From Sphingomonas sp. ID1715 (GTDB taxonomy: Bacteria; Pseudomonadota; Alphaproteobacteria; Sphingomonadales; Sphingomonadaceae): a stretch of 64,000 bases of DNA. A program made the translations under genes and the position numbers. The stretch spans positions 124,001 through 188,000 of the forward strand of contig NZ_JABEPR010000006.1 in assembly GCF_013044515.1 (NCBI RefSeq), given 5' to 3'. Of this stretch, positions 8,524 to 18,700 are shown piece after piece. The notes under the pieces are model-generated. The model was not told where the DNA came from and ran no database searches. It saw only the letters and a program-made list of their open reading frames with translations. Within the stretch, counting starts at the first letter, position 1, and each line of letters begins with the position of its first letter.

Positions 8524-9942
8524 TTAGCCGAAAGTGACTTGCGTGGAGCGGCGGCGGACGGCCGCACCCATGAGCCCCAGGCCGCCGATCATCATGGCCC
8601 AGGTTGCCGGTTCCGGAACCGACGCGAGGCTGAACTCGACCATTCGGTCGATGCCGTCGCTGGGATGCTGGACATTGACGAACGCCCTGAAGGGATTGGT
8701 GATGTCGAAATAGAGCCCGGTCGGCTCCGCGCCCAGCGATGACAGGCTGGCGAACCGCGCCAGCGACGCCGCGACGCCATTGGCGCCCCAGGTTGCCTTC
8801 CAGATGTCACCCGGCTCATTGTCCTCGACGATCCAGACATCGCCGAACGCGTCGATCGCGATATTGTCCGGATTGATGAAGGTGTCGCTCGAAGCGTCGA
8901 GGGTCAGTCCGGTCGCCTGGTCGATCGTCACGCGGTCGTCGACGAAGGAGCGAACCTGCGGCGCATCGGGGTTGGACAAATCGATCGAATAGACGTGATG
9001 GCGCCCGGGGCTGGAGCCGGCGTCGGCCGTGGTAGCCGCAACGACCAGATATTCCACGCCATCCTTGTTGACGAGATGCATGTCTTCGGGACGGCGGTAG
9101 TTGGTCGCGTTCACCTGATCGCCGGCCTGGCGCGCGTTGACGGTGGGATCGGTGATGCCGGGGATCGGCGTGCCATCCGGATTGTTGAGCGGCACCCATT
9201 CGGCGACGCCTTCGCGCTGCTCCGCATTCGCGGCGTTGATGCGCAAGGTGAAGATCTGGCCGGTGCCCGCCAGCGGACTCGTGTTCGGATCGTCTGGATT
9301 ATAGTCGGCGGCCTTGTTGTTCGGCACGAACTTGTAGATGCCGCCGTTATTGTCCTCATCCTGATAATAGAGGTTGCCCTTGGCATCCCAGGCGACGCCT
9401 TCGAGCGACGAACGACCGATCTTCGGCCGGTCTATGGCGACGATCGAACCGGGAGCGGCGAGGGGGTTCGTGATTTCGATCAGTCGGCCATTGGCGACTT
9501 CCTCGCCGATCACCACCGTGCCCCAGGGCGTCCAGCGAATGGGATCAAGCGAGCGATAGCTGGTGCCGTTGAGAGCGCCCTCGAGCAGTTGCACCGGCGT
9601 GTCGGTGACGCGGTCGTAGCGAACCAGGCCACCGCCCGCCGATTCATTGACCGTGAACAGGTAGCGGCCGGCATTCGGCCCGGTCTCGTTCTGGACGATC
9701 ATGTCGAAGTTGGAGTTGCCATTGCGGCCCGCTCCGGCGCGCCACAGGCCGTTCTCCTGATTCGTGAACAAGGTACGCTGGGTCCAGCCGTTGGCCAGGA
9801 CGAAGGGCTGATCCGCCGGGCGCGAGCCGAGCGTGGCGCTGGAGCTCAGCGGCGTGAACACGATCGCCGCCTGCGACCCTGCAGGAACGGCAGCAAGGAC
9901 GAGGCCGCCAAGGAGCAGTGCGTGAATTCGGGAAGGCTTCAT
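8524..9942 (-). CDS. PhoX-like (DUF839) exported protein with PEPxxWA-CTERM tail
   Basis: This 472-residue protein has a signal peptide (about residues 1-26, LLLGGLVLAAVPAGSQA), a beta-propeller-like region with PhoX-family segments (VVIGEEVANGRLIEITNP, SSLEGVAWDAKGNLYYQDED, NPDNIAIDAFGDVWIVEDN, EPTGLYFDI) and a C-terminal sorting tail: VPEPATWAMMIGGLGLMGA followed by RRR. PhoX enzymes are calcium/iron alkaline phosphatases; this one may be a phosphatase or only a structural relative. The tail should direct it to the exosortase/PEP-CTERM surface system. An in-frame TTG at 9948 is rejected in favour of ATG 9942, which has AGGGG six bases upstream. A possible Pho box lies upstream. Confidence 0.8.
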   Translation of the reverse strand: MKPSRIHALLLGGLVLAAVPAGSQAAIVFTPLSSSATLGSRPADQPFVLANGWTQRTLFTNQENGLWRAGAGRNGNSNFDMIVQNETGPNAGRYLFTVNESAGGGLVRYDRVTDTPVQLLEGALNGTSYRSLDPIRWTPWGTVVIGEEVANGRLIEITNPLAAPGSIVAIDRPKIGRSSLEGVAWDAKGNLYYQDEDNNGGIYKFVPNNKAADYNPDDPNTSPLAGTGQIFTLRINAANAEQREGVAEWVPLNNPDGTPIPGITDPTVNARQAGDQVNATNYRRPEDMHLVNKDGVEYLVVAATTADAGSSPGRHHVYSIDLSNPDAPQVRSFVDDRVTIDQATGLTLDASSDTFINPDNIAIDAFGDVWIVEDNEPGDIWKATWGANGVAASLARFASLSSLGAEPTGLYFDITNPFRAFVNVQHPSDGIDRMVEFSLASVPEPATWAMMIGGLGLMGAAVRRRSTQVTFG

Positions 9943-10035
9943 GATCAACCCCTGTGTTTGTCGGAACGACGGCGCCCGGCTCGATTCGCACGAGCAGGGA
10001 CAGGGGTTCGGCTAGGCGCGCAAAGCGATGCTATG

Positions 10036-10053
10036 GTGACGTCATGATGACGG
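10036..10053 (-). promoter_or_regulatory. Possible Pho box before the PhoX-like gene
   Basis: On the minus strand CCGTCAT, four bases (CATG), then ACGTCAC resemble the PhoB direct repeat CTGTCAT-N4-CTGTCA(C/T). They lie about 95-110 bases upstream of the ATG of a PhoX-like phosphatase gene. The first unit matches 6 of 7, the second 5 of 7. This is suggestive only. Confidence 0.35.
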
Positions 10054-10173
10054 TCACTGTCATGAACGCAGTATCAGACAGGAGTTCGGCCGGGCGGTGA
10101 ATGCAGGACGGATTTGTGCTTCAATACGCCTGCGTAGGCCCGGGCAATCTCTCGGTGGTGTTTGCGCGGATAA

Positions 10174-11457
10174 TCACCCGTCGCTGTCGCGTTCGATGTC
10201 GGCGCCGACGGCGGAGAGCTTCTCTTCCAAGCGCTCGTAACCGCGGTCGAGGTGGTAGACGCGGTTGACCTGGGTCTCGCCCTTGGCGGCGAGGCCGGCG
10301 ATGATCAGGCTCATCGAGGCGCGCAGGTCGGTCGCCATCACCGGCGCGCCGTTCAGTTGCTCGACGCCGTGAACGACGGCGGTGCGGCCCTTGACCTGGA
10401 TATCGGCGCCCATGCGCGACAGTTCGGGCACGTGCATGTAGCGGTTCTCGAAGATCGTTTCGGTCAGCACGCTCGACCCGTGGGCACGCGTCAGCATGGC
10501 CATGAACTGGGCCTGCATGTCGGTGGCGAAGCCAGGATAGGGGTCGGTGGACAGAGTGAGCGGCTTCAGCTCGCCGGTCGCGCTGACCAGAAGGCCGTTC
10601 TCGCGCTCCTCGACCTCGACGCCCGCTTCGCGCAGTCCGGCGATGGTCGCCTGCATCTCGTCGGCGCGCGCGCCTTCGAGCTCCAGCCGGCCGCCGGTGA
10701 TGCCGACCGCACAAGCATAGCTGCCCGCCTCGATCCGGTCCGGCATCACCGCATAGGTGGCGCCGTGCAGTTCCTTCACGCCGTCGATGGTGAGGGTGGA
10801 GGTGCCGACGCCGTCGATCTTCGCGCCCATGCGCTGCAGGCAGCGGCAAAGATCGACGATCTCCGGCTCGCGCGCGGCATTCTCGATCACCGTGCGGCCC
10901 CTGGCCGTGGCGGCCGCCATCAGGGCGTTCTCCGTCGCGCCGACGGACACGATCGGGAATTTGACCGTGCCGCCCGGCAAACGGCCGCCCGGGGCGATCG
11001 CGCGCACATAGCCGGCGCTCATCTCCAGCCGCGCGCCCATCGCCTCGAGTGCCTTCAGGTGCAGGTCGATCGGCCGGTTGCCGATCGCACAGCCGCCCGG
11101 CAGCGACACGGTCGCCTCGCCGGCGCGCGCGAGGATCGGCCCCAGCACCAGGATTGAGGCGCGCATCTTCCGGACGATGTCATAGGGCGCCATCGTCGCG
11201 GTGAGGCTGGTCGCGCGCATCGTCATCACGCGGCCGAATTCCTCCGGCTTGGTGCCTTCGATGGTGGTCGAGACGCCGAGCTGATTGAGCAGATGGCCGA
11301 AGCTGTCGACATCGGCGAGCCGCGGCAGGTTGCGGATGGTCAGCGGCTCGTCGGTCAGCAGCGCACAGGGCAGGAGGGTGAGGGCGGAGTTCTTGGCGCC
11401 GGAGATCGGCAGGCGGCCTTCGAGCGGGCGCCCGCCGCGGATGATGATGCGGTCCAT
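10174..11457 (-). CDS. murA: UDP-N-acetylglucosamine 1-carboxyvinyltransferase
   Basis: MurA (427 residues) transfers enolpyruvate from phosphoenolpyruvate to UDP-N-acetylglucosamine, the first committed step of peptidoglycan precursor synthesis, in the cytoplasm. The start [20 protein letters not shown] holds the UDP-GlcNAc-binding Lys-Asn pair. The catalytic cysteine is Cys123 in [14 protein letters not shown]; fosfomycin-resistant enzymes have Asp there, so this one is predicted to be sensitive. Conserved late segments include [17 protein letters not shown] and the final [17 protein letters not shown]. The length is normal. clpS lies upstream on the same strand, separated by a palindromic repeat. 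Confidence 0.97.
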   Translation of the reverse strand: MDRIIIRGGRPLEGRLPISGAKNSALTLLPCALLTDEPLTIRNLPRLADVDSFGHLLNQLGVSTTIEGTKPEEFGRVMTMRATSLTATMAPYDIVRKMRASILVLGPILARAGEATVSLPGGCAIGNRPIDLHLKALEAMGARLEMSAGYVRAIAPGGRLPGGTVKFPIVSVGATENALMAAATARGRTVIENAAREPEIVDLCRCLQRMGAKIDGVGTSTLTIDGVKELHGATYAVMPDRIEAGSYACAVGITGGRLELEGARADEMQATIAGLREAGVEVEERENGLLVSATGELKPLTLSTDPYPGFATDMQAQFMAMLTRAHGSSVLTETIFENRYMHVPELSRMGADIQVKGRTAVVHGVEQLNGAPVMATDLRASMSLIIAGLAAKGETQVNRVYHLDRGYERLEEKLSAVGADIERDSDG

Positions 11458-11497
11458 GGCGGGGGATTAGCGGGTCGTTCCCGTGACGCAAGCCGTT

Positions 11498-11556
11498 CCC
11501 CGGCGCAGGCCGGGGTCCAGCTTCACGGCCGATCTGGGCCCCGGCCTACGCCGGGG
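11498..11556. repeat. Palindromic repeat of the CCCCGGC..GCCGGGG type between clpS and murA
   Basis: Two 23-base arms (11498-11520 and 11534-11556) pair with 21 of 23 matches around a 13-base loop. This type of intergenic palindrome is common in GC-rich alphaproteobacteria. It could form a stem in the clpS-murA transcript and separate the two genes. Its family differs from that of the elements around dnaE2. Confidence 0.75.
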
Positions 11557-11575
11557 CGCTCGCCACCTTCGTGGC

Positions 11576-11923
11576 TCACGCCTTCTCCAGCGTGCACTGG
11601 AGCGGGTGCTGGTTCTGGCGGGCGAAGTCGATCACCTGGCTGACCTTCGATTCCGCGACTTCGTAGGAGAAGATGCCGCACACGCCGACGCCCTTCTGAT
11701 GGACGTGGAGCATGACACGCGTCGCGTCCTCGATGCTCATCCGGAAGAAGCGCTGCAGGACGAGCACGACGAACTCCATCGGCGTGTAATCGTCGTTCAG
11801 CATCAGCACTTTATAGAGCGACGGCTTCTTGGCCTTGGCGCGCGTGCGGGTGGCGACGCCGACGCCCGTGCCGGCATCATCGTCGCGGCCTTCGCCTGCC
11901 ATCAGCGTCGGTCGTTCGGTCAT
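11576..11923 (-). CDS. clpS: ATP-dependent Clp protease adaptor ClpS
   Basis: ClpS (115 residues) binds the N-domain of ClpA and hands over N-degron substrates to ClpAP. The core (about residues 35-110) contains [20 protein letters not shown], which includes the Asn-Asp-Asp and Met residues that line the pocket for bulky N-terminal residues, and [18 protein letters not shown]. An acidic/Thr-rich N-terminal extension of about 30 residues is usual. The start was chosen at the ATG of [16 protein letters not shown]. Aat, which makes N-degrons for this pathway, is also in the window (62.6-63.3 kb). Confidence 0.95.
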   Translation of the reverse strand: MTERPTLMAGEGRDDDAGTGVGVATRTRAKAKKPSLYKVLMLNDDYTPMEFVVLVLQRFFRMSIEDATRVMLHVHQKGVGVCGIFSYEVAESKVSQVIDFARQNQHPLQCTLEKA

Positions 11924-11984
11924 TGGGATATCCGTGTCACGCAAGCGGAGAATATGGCAACGCGCGCCCGGCGGGCAAGGGTGC

Positions 11985-12020
11985 AAACGAAAACGGCCGC
12001 CCCGAAAACGGGGCGGCCGT
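11985..12020 (-). terminator. Intrinsic terminator of the phasin gene
   Basis: A perfect 12-bp stem (11993-12004 with 12009-12020, four-base loop) is followed on the minus strand by TTTCGTTT. It lies 46 bases past the phasin stop codon and before clpS, so it separates the two genes. Confidence 0.9.
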
Positions 12021-12066
12021 CGCTCGAAGCCAGCGGGAAGGGATGCCGGCCTCAGATTGGGACCGC

Positions 12067-12756
12067 TCAGGCGGCGTGCTTGAACTTCTCGGCCGCGACC
12101 GCGAAGCGGTTCGAAATCGGCTGGAAGATGTCGCCGGCGAGCTTCAGCGCGGTCTCGCTGTTCTTCGAGGTCTCGGCGATCAGCTGGTCGAAGGCCGAAC
12201 GCGCGAACTCGCTCTGCAGCTGGAAGAACTCGGTCGGGGTCTTCGCCGCGGCGAAGCTCTTCAGCGCGGCGGTCGCCTGCTCGAAGTTCTTGCGCGCGGT
12301 TTCGGCCGCGTTCTGGCCCATCTGCTCGGCAACCTTGGCCGCGACCTTCGACGATTCGACGATCGCTTCGATGTTGCCCTTGTTGAACTCGTTCAGCTCT
12401 TCGAACAGCTTGGTCGAACGCTCCATCGCCGCCTTGGCGCGGGTGTTGACGTCAGCGAACATCGCGGTGGCGCGCGCCTGGGCGTCCTGAGCGAAGTTCT
12501 TGGTCTGCTCGGCAGTGGTGTTGACGGTGTCGGTCATGGTCGGTCCTTTCGTTTCGGTCGCAACCGGCTGGACGGTCGGCGTGGATTCGGCGATGGCAGG
12601 TTCGATTACCGGCTGAGCCACGATGGGCTCCGCCACGGCCTCGACCGTCGCTGCGGCAATCGCGGCGGGCGCGGTCATCGCCGGTTCGGCGGTCGCCGCT
12701 GGGGCAATCTTCTTGGCCGGCGCCTTGGTGCCGGTCTTGACGACTTTGGTGCTCAT
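12067..12756 (-). CDS. Phasin family protein
   Basis: This 229-residue protein has an Ala/Pro/Thr-rich N-terminal region (about 1-80, low complexity with many AEP repeats) and a phasin domain (about 85-225). The domain has [37 protein letters not shown] and [21 protein letters not shown], the signature of granule-associated phasins, predicted to form an amphipathic coiled coil. Phasins coat polyhydroxyalkanoate granules and control their size. No PHA synthase gene is in the window. The start follows a purine-rich GGGGAAAGA site. Twin operator-like inverted repeats flank the promoter, which suggests control by a PhaR-type repressor. Confidence 0.92.
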   Translation of the reverse strand: MSTKVVKTGTKAPAKKIAPAATAEPAMTAPAAIAAATVEAVAEPIVAQPVIEPAIAESTPTVQPVATETKGPTMTDTVNTTAEQTKNFAQDAQARATAMFADVNTRAKAAMERSTKLFEELNEFNKGNIEAIVESSKVAAKVAEQMGQNAAETARKNFEQATAALKSFAAAKTPTEFFQLQSEFARSAFDQLIAETSKNSETALKLAGDIFQPISNRFAVAAEKFKHAA

Positions 12757-12774
12757 CGAGAGGTCTTTCCCCGG

Positions 12775-12839
12775 TTTGCTGCAGTGCACAATATAGGAGC
12801 GGTGGCCGATTTTCAAGCCGAATTGTGCGGTGCAGCAAA
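12775..12839 (-). promoter_or_regulatory. Phasin promoter flanked by paired palindromic operator sites
   Basis: A 17-base site at 12775-12791 recurs in inverted orientation at 12823-12839 with 15 of 17 matches. Each copy is itself a rough palindrome of TTG(T/C)(T/G)GCA and its complement. Between them, on the minus strand, TTGAAA and TATATT/TATTGT (15-17 base spacing) could be the -35 and -10. Sites like these on phasin promoters usually bind PhaR, a repressor that senses PHA. The repeats are seen; PhaR is inferred. Confidence 0.6.
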
Positions 12840-12865
12840 ATGCCCGAAGCGGGCCGAGGTTCCGC

Positions 12866-13960
12866 TTATTTGTACAGGCTCTGGTCGCCCTGCACAAAGG
12901 CTTGCCCGCGCGCTTCCAACCAGCTGTTGACGATCATCGGCGACAGCCAATTTGCCTCGAACGCGCGCTCCAGCCGGGGCGAAGTGACGAATGCCGCCTT
13001 TTGTCGCGCCGGATCGAAGCGCTTGCGGACTTCGTCCAATGTGAGCCCCTCTCGTGCCATCGGACCGATCTGCGTGCGCAGGTCGTTCAGCGCCACGGTC
13101 AGCTTGTCGAGATAGGCTGAGTCCTCCTGGGGAGCGCCATGGCCGGGCACGAGCAGCGCGAAGTCCAGCGCCTTCACCTTGGCCAGCACGTCGATCCACT
13201 CGCCGGGATAACTGAAGAAGCCGAACGGGAGCGGCGCGACGACGATGTCGCCGGTTAGGATAATCCGCTGGCGTGGCAACCAGGCAAGGGCGTCGCCATC
13301 GGTATTGGCGCGTCCGAAGAAACGGAGTTCGACCGGCCGCTCCGGGTCCGCAATCGTCAGGCGGTCAGTGAAGCTTTCCGTTGGAACCACGATGTGGGTG
13401 CCGGGGTAGCTGCGGGCGAAATCCTCCAGCTCCCGCGTTGCCCGATCGAAGCGGGCGCGCTGCTCGTCGCTCGTGTCCGGCAGGTTGCGGCGCTGGGCAA
13501 ATTGCGCGCGGGTGCCGGAGACCTGGTTCCAGACCGCGACGTCGTATTTCTCATCGGGCTGCCGGCCGACCAGGCTCAGCGTCTTGCCGGCGAGATGTCG
13601 GCGGGTCGCCTGGGTGGCGATGATCCGCATGTGTGGCCAGGCCCGCTGCAGTTCGGATGCACCGAGCGGATGGTCGTTATGCCAGTGAGTGATCAGCAGC
13701 GCCTTGACCGGCTTGGGACCGAGCGACCTGACGAAACCGACGATGGCGCGGCCATGGCCGGCGGTGGCGCCGCTGTCGATCACGACCATGCCGTCCCGCT
13801 GCTCGATCACGGTGACGTTGCTGATCGCCGCGCCGACATAGCCGTCCGGCATCGTCAGCAGATGGATGCCGCGCGCCAATTGACGCGAATCGAACGGTGG
13901 CCAGCTCGCCGCCTGCACTGGCGTGGCGAGCAAGAACAGCAGCACGAGCAAGGCACGCAT
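12866..13960 (-). CDS. Exported metallo-beta-lactamase-fold hydrolase
   Basis: The 364-residue protein has a signal peptide (RALLVLLFLLATPVQA, cleavage near residue 17), then an MBL-fold domain (about residues 35-240). The zinc motif HWHNDHP (HxHxDH) is at about 104-109, preceded by the strand DGMVVIDSGATAGHG. A later metal-binding segment is RIILTGDIVV, and LLVPGHGAP carries the final His. A helical C-terminal part of about 110 residues follows. It is periplasmic. The sequence does not tell whether it cleaves beta-lactams or another ester/amide; it looks more like a general MBL hydrolase. The start has GGGGGA just upstream. Confidence 0.85.
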   Translation of the reverse strand: MRALLVLLFLLATPVQAASWPPFDSRQLARGIHLLTMPDGYVGAAISNVTVIEQRDGMVVIDSGATAGHGRAIVGFVRSLGPKPVKALLITHWHNDHPLGASELQRAWPHMRIIATQATRRHLAGKTLSLVGRQPDEKYDVAVWNQVSGTRAQFAQRRNLPDTSDEQRARFDRATRELEDFARSYPGTHIVVPTESFTDRLTIADPERPVELRFFGRANTDGDALAWLPRQRIILTGDIVVAPLPFGFFSYPGEWIDVLAKVKALDFALLVPGHGAPQEDSAYLDKLTVALNDLRTQIGPMAREGLTLDEVRKRFDPARQKAAFVTSPRLERAFEANWLSPMIVNSWLEARGQAFVQGDQSLYK

Positions 13961-14099
13961 CGTCAGTCCCCCTGACCGCACAGCTGCTGCGGCGGGCGGC
14001 TCGGGGCAATCTCCGCTCGACGACTGGCCAATGCCGGTCGACGGGCATCGTCTGGACCTGTCCTCGCTTCCGGCTTACGTAAACGTCAGGAGAGAGAAG

Positions 14100-15599
14100 A
14101 TGACGATCGAGTCCGTTGACGTGCTGGTGGTGGGCGCCGGAATCTCCGGGATCGACGCAGGCTATCACCTGCTGACCTATTGTCCGGGCAAGAGCTACGC
14201 GATCCTCGAAGCGCGCGACGATCTGGGCGGCACCTGGGACCTGTTCCGCTATCCCGGCATCCGCTCCGATTCCGACATGCACACGCTCGGCTTTTCCTTC
14301 CGTCCCTGGAAGGAAGCGAAGGCGATCGCCGACGGTCCCTCGATCAAGAAATATCTGCGCGAGACGGCGCGCGATTACGGGATCGACAGGCACATCCGCT
14401 ATCAGCACCGGGTGAAGCGCGCCGCCTGGGACAGCGAAACGGCGCGCTGGACGGTCGAGGCGGAACGCGGGCCTGAGCGGGAGCCGGTGACCTTTTCGGC
14501 CAACTTCCTCTTCATGTGCAGCGGCTATTACAATTACGATGAGGGCTTCACGCCGCAGTTCGAGGGGCGCGACGCGTTCAAGGGGCAGATCGTCCACCCG
14601 CAGCACTGGCCCGAGCAGCTCGACTACAAAGGCAAGCGTGTCGTGGTGATCGGGTCCGGCGCCACGGCGGTGACGCTGGTGCCGGAGATGGCGAAGGACG
14701 CTGCCCATGTGACCATGCTGCAGCGCTCGCCCACTTACATGGTCTCACGGCCCGCCGAGGACAAAGTCGCGAACGGTCTGCGCAAGGTGCTGCCGTCGAA
14801 ACTCGCCTACGGCCTGACGCGGTGGAAGAACGTGCTGTTCGGCATGTATTTCTATAAGAAGGCGCGGACCAATCCGCAGGGCGTTAACCGGTGGGTGCTG
14901 GACCGCGTGAAGGCGCTGTTGCCCCAGGGCTATGACATGGCCCATTTCACGCCCAGCTATAATGTCTGGGACCAAAGGCTCTGCCTCGTCCCGGACGGCG
15001 ATCTGTTCGAAGCAATCAAGAGCGGCTCGGCCGACGTGGTGACCGGCCATATCGACCGGTTCACCGAAACGGGCATCCGGCTGAAGGACGGCACGGAGAT
15101 CGAAGCCGACATCATCGTGACCGCGACGGGCCTGAACCTGCAGCTGCTGAGCGGAGTTGAATATCTGGTGGATGGCGAGCGGATCGCCCCCAACCAGACG
15201 ATGACCTACAAGGCGATGATGTTTTCGGGCGTGCCGAACCTCGCCACGTCGTTCGGCTATACCAATGCGAGCTGGACGCTGAAGGCGGACCTGACCTGCA
15301 TGTATGTCTGCCGGCTCATCAACCACATGGACAAGACCGGCACCCAGATCGCCGTGCCGGTGCTGAACGACCCCGAAGTGCAGGAAGAGCCGTGGCTGAG
15401 CTTCAGCTCCGGCTATGTGCAGCGCGCGCTCGCGCATCTGCCGAAACAGGGCTCGAAGCGGCCGTGGAAGGTGCACCAGAATTACGCCAAGGACCTGCTC
15501 GACCTGAAATTCGGCAAGGTCGAGGATGGCGCGATGACCTTCCGCAAGGCCGGCGCCAAGGTGCGCGCGCCGGAGCCGATGCTGGAAGCTGCGGAGTAG
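14100..15599 (+). CDS. Flavin-containing (Baeyer-Villiger type) monooxygenase
   Basis: This 499-residue FAD- and NADPH-dependent enzyme has two Rossmann motifs: GAGISG near the N-terminus for FAD and GSGATA at about residue 185 for NADPH. Between them FKGQIVHPQHW fits the Baeyer-Villiger fingerprint FxGxxxHxxxW exactly. LGGTWDLFRYPGIRSDSDMHT is also typical. Such enzymes insert oxygen into ketones or oxidise soft nucleophiles; the substrate is unknown. The start at 14100 has AGGAGAG upstream; the frame is open further upstream but without similarity. The gene stands alone, converging with dnaE2 through a palindromic repeat. Confidence 0.9.
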   Translation: MTIESVDVLVVGAGISGIDAGYHLLTYCPGKSYAILEARDDLGGTWDLFRYPGIRSDSDMHTLGFSFRPWKEAKAIADGPSIKKYLRETARDYGIDRHIRYQHRVKRAAWDSETARWTVEAERGPEREPVTFSANFLFMCSGYYNYDEGFTPQFEGRDAFKGQIVHPQHWPEQLDYKGKRVVVIGSGATAVTLVPEMAKDAAHVTMLQRSPTYMVSRPAEDKVANGLRKVLPSKLAYGLTRWKNVLFGMYFYKKARTNPQGVNRWVLDRVKALLPQGYDMAHFTPSYNVWDQRLCLVPDGDLFEAIKSGSADVVTGHIDRFTETGIRLKDGTEIEADIIVTATGLNLQLLSGVEYLVDGERIAPNQTMTYKAMMFSGVPNLATSFGYTNASWTLKADLTCMYVCRLINHMDKTGTQIAVPVLNDPEVQEEPWLSFSSGYVQRALAHLPKQGSKRPWKVHQNYAKDLLDLKFGKVEDGAMTFRKAGAKVRAPEPMLEAAE

Positions 15600-15610
15600 G
15601 GGCCGTCGTT

Positions 15611-15702
15611 CGCTCGTCCTGAGCGGAGCGCGCAGCGCGTAGTCGAAGGGCGCTGTTGATTAGGTCCGGAGGAACGCCCCTCGACTTCGCTCGGGACGAG
15701 CG
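15611..15702. repeat. Palindromic element (CGCTCGTCCTGAGCG family), copy between the monooxygenase and dnaE2
   Basis: The arms are 15611-15652 and 15675-15702. The outer parts (CGCTCGTCCTGAGCG and its imperfect complement) and inner parts (GTCGAAGGGCG with CGCCCCTCGAC) pair. The left arm has an extra CGCGCAGCGCG hairpin. It fills the gap between two convergent genes. A related copy is at 19112 and a shorter one lies inside dnaE2. Confidence 0.85.
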
Positions 15703-15715
15703 TGGGTGAGCAGGA

Positions 15716-18700
15716 TCAATGGAAATCCCGCGTCTTCACCTTGATCACATCTTCCGGGTCGGCGCCGGTGCGGAACGGCTTGTGGTAGCTGTCACGGACG
15801 CGCTTTTCCCAGCCGGCTTCGCCGCGATCCGGTGAGCCGCCATGGGTGGCGCCGTCGCCGGGGCCGGGACGGTGCGGGAAGTCCATCTCGCCGACCGAGC
15901 GCAGCAGCGCCGTTTCGTCGGCGACCGTCTCCGTGATGATGTGGATGACCTGGCCTTCCTTCTGCACCTTGCCGACGACCGAGATCATCGCCGACGACAT
16001 GATCGTCCGCCGCTGCGCCTCGAAGCGGTCCGGCCAGACGATCAGGTTGGCGACGCCCGTTTCGTCCTCGATGGTGATGAACAGCACGCCCTTGGCGCTG
16101 CCCGGCTTCTGGCGGACGAGGATGATGCCGGCCAGTTCGACGCGACGGCCGTCGCGCACGCGGTCGAGATCGGCGCAGGCGACCATGCCGCGCCGCTTGA
16201 GCTCGGGCCGCAGGAAGGAAAGCGGGTGGGCGCGAAGCGACAACTGGGTGGAGCGGTAATCCTCGACCACTTCGCGGCCCGCGGTCATCGGCCGGAGCGC
16301 GACCGGCTCCTCGCGCGTCTCGACGGCGGCGAAGAGCGGCAGCTCGGTGTGCCCCAGCCCGCGCACCTGCCAGAGCGCCTGGCGCCGGTCGACGCCAAGA
16401 CCGGCGAACGCGTCCGCTTCCGCCAGGCGTTCCAGCGCGGCGACGGGCACGCGGGAACGGCGCCAGACCTCCTCGATGCTGGCATAGGGCCGGTCGCCCC
16501 GCGCCGCGATGATCGCCGCGCCATGGTCTGCCGCCAGCCCGCGCACGACGCGGAGGCCGAGTCTTAACGGCCAGAGCCTGTCTGCTTCTCCGTTCGTTTC
16601 GAGCGAAGTCGAGAAACCCTGGGTTCTGGAGCTTACGCTTCTCGACTGCGCTCGAAGCGAACGGGGTTGGGCGTATTCTTCCGATAGGACCACCGTATCC
16701 CACCCGCTGTCATTTACGTCCGGGGGCAGCACCTTCACCCCATGGGCGCGGGCGTCGCGGACGATCTGGGCGGGCGCGTAGAAGCCCATTGGCTGGGCGT
16801 TGAGCAGGGCGGCGCAGAAGATGTCGGGATGGTGGCACTTCATCCAGCTCGATGCGTAGGCGATCTTGGCGAAGCTGGCGGCGTGGCTTTCGGGAAAGCC
16901 ATAGCTGCCGAACCCTTCGATCTGGCGGAAGGTGCGGTCGGCGAATTCGGGGCTGTAGCCCTTGGCGATCATGCCGTTGACCAGCTTGTCGCGGAAATGG
17001 CTGACCCCGCCAGTGAATTTGAACGTCGCCATCGACCGGCGCAGCGCGTCCGCTTCGGCCGGCGTGAAGCCGGCGCCGACGATCGCCACTTTCATCGCCT
17101 GTTCCTGGAACAGCGGCACGCCGAGCGTCTTTTCCAGCACCTCCCGCAACTCGTCGGACGGGTAGATGGCCGGCTCCTTGCCTTCGCGGCGGCGGAGATA
17201 GGGGTGGACCATGTCGCCCTGGATCGGCCCCGGCCGGACGATCGCGACTTCGATGACGAGATCGTAGAACTCCTTCGGCTTCATCCGCGGCAGCATCGAC
17301 ATCTGCGCGCGGCTTTCGATCTGGAACACGCCCAAAGTGTCGGCGCGCTGGATCATCCGGTAAACTTCGGGATCGTCCTCCTGCATCTCGGGCGAGGCGA
17401 GATCGAGGGCGATGCCCTTATGCGCCTTCAGCAGGTCGAACGCCCGGCGCATGCAGCCGAGCATGCCGAGGCCGAGCACGTCGACCTTCATGAACTTCAG
17501 TTCCTCGATATCCTCCTTCTCCCAGCCGATCACCCAGCGATTGGGCATGGCGGCGCGTTCGACGGTGAGCAGCGAATCCAGCCGATCGCGGGTCAGCACG
17601 AAGCCGCCCGGATGCTGGCTCAGATGGCGCGGCGTGCCGATCAACTCCCGCGAGAGGTCGAGGGTCAGCCGGATGCGCGGGTCGCTGGTGTCGAGATTGA
17701 GCTGCTCGACATGCTTTTCGCCGACGCCTTCCTGCGACCAGCCCCAGACCTGGCCGGCCAGCGCACCGGTCAGGTCTTCGGGCAGGCCCAATGCCTTGCC
17801 GACTTCGCGCACGGCGCCGCGCGCGCGGAACCGGCTGACCACGGCGGTGAGCGCCGCATGTTCATGGCCATAGGTGCGGTAGATCCACTGGATCACCTCC
17901 TCGCGCTGCTCGTGCTCGAAATCGACGTCGATGTCGGGCGGTTCGCGGCGCTCGCCCGAGATGAAGCGCTCGAACAGCAATTTGTGGTGCACCGGATCGA
18001 TCGAGGTGATGCCGAGCACGAAGCAGATCATCGAGTTGGCGGCGGAGCCCCGGCCCTGGCACATGATGCCCTGGCTGCGGGCATAGCCGACGATCGAGTT
18101 CACGGTCAGGAAATAGGGGGCGTAGTCGAGCTGCCCGACCAGCCGCAGTTCGTGCGTGAGCAGCTTTGAATAGGCGTCGGGCACGCCCTCGGGAAAGCGC
18201 GCCTGCAGCGCTGTCCAGGTGAGCCTTTCCAGCGCCTGCTGCGGGCTGCGGCCGGACATCACCACTTCTTCGGGATATTGATAGCTGAGCTCGCGCAGCG
18301 AGAAGGTGCAGCGTTCGGCGATCTCGGCACTGGCACGGATCGCGTCGGGGTGGCTGCGGAACAGCCGCGCCATCTCCTCGGGCCCTTTGAGATGCCGGTC
18401 GGCATGGCGCTCGCGGCGGAAGCCCAGTTCGTCGATGGTGCATTTGTTGCGGATCGCCGTCATCACATCCTGCAGCAGCCGGCGGTCGGGCGAATGGTAG
18501 AGCACATTGCCGGTCGCGAGCGGCTTCAGGCCGAAGGAGCGCCCCATCGCGGCAAGCCGGTGCAGCCTGATCGGGTCGCCGGGCCGGCGGTGATGGGCAA
18601 GTGCGACATGCCCGCGGTCCCCGAACAGGTCCGCGATCTGGCCCATGGCGATCCGCGCCGCATCATCGGGCTGGTTGGTGATCAGTGCGGCGACCAGGCC

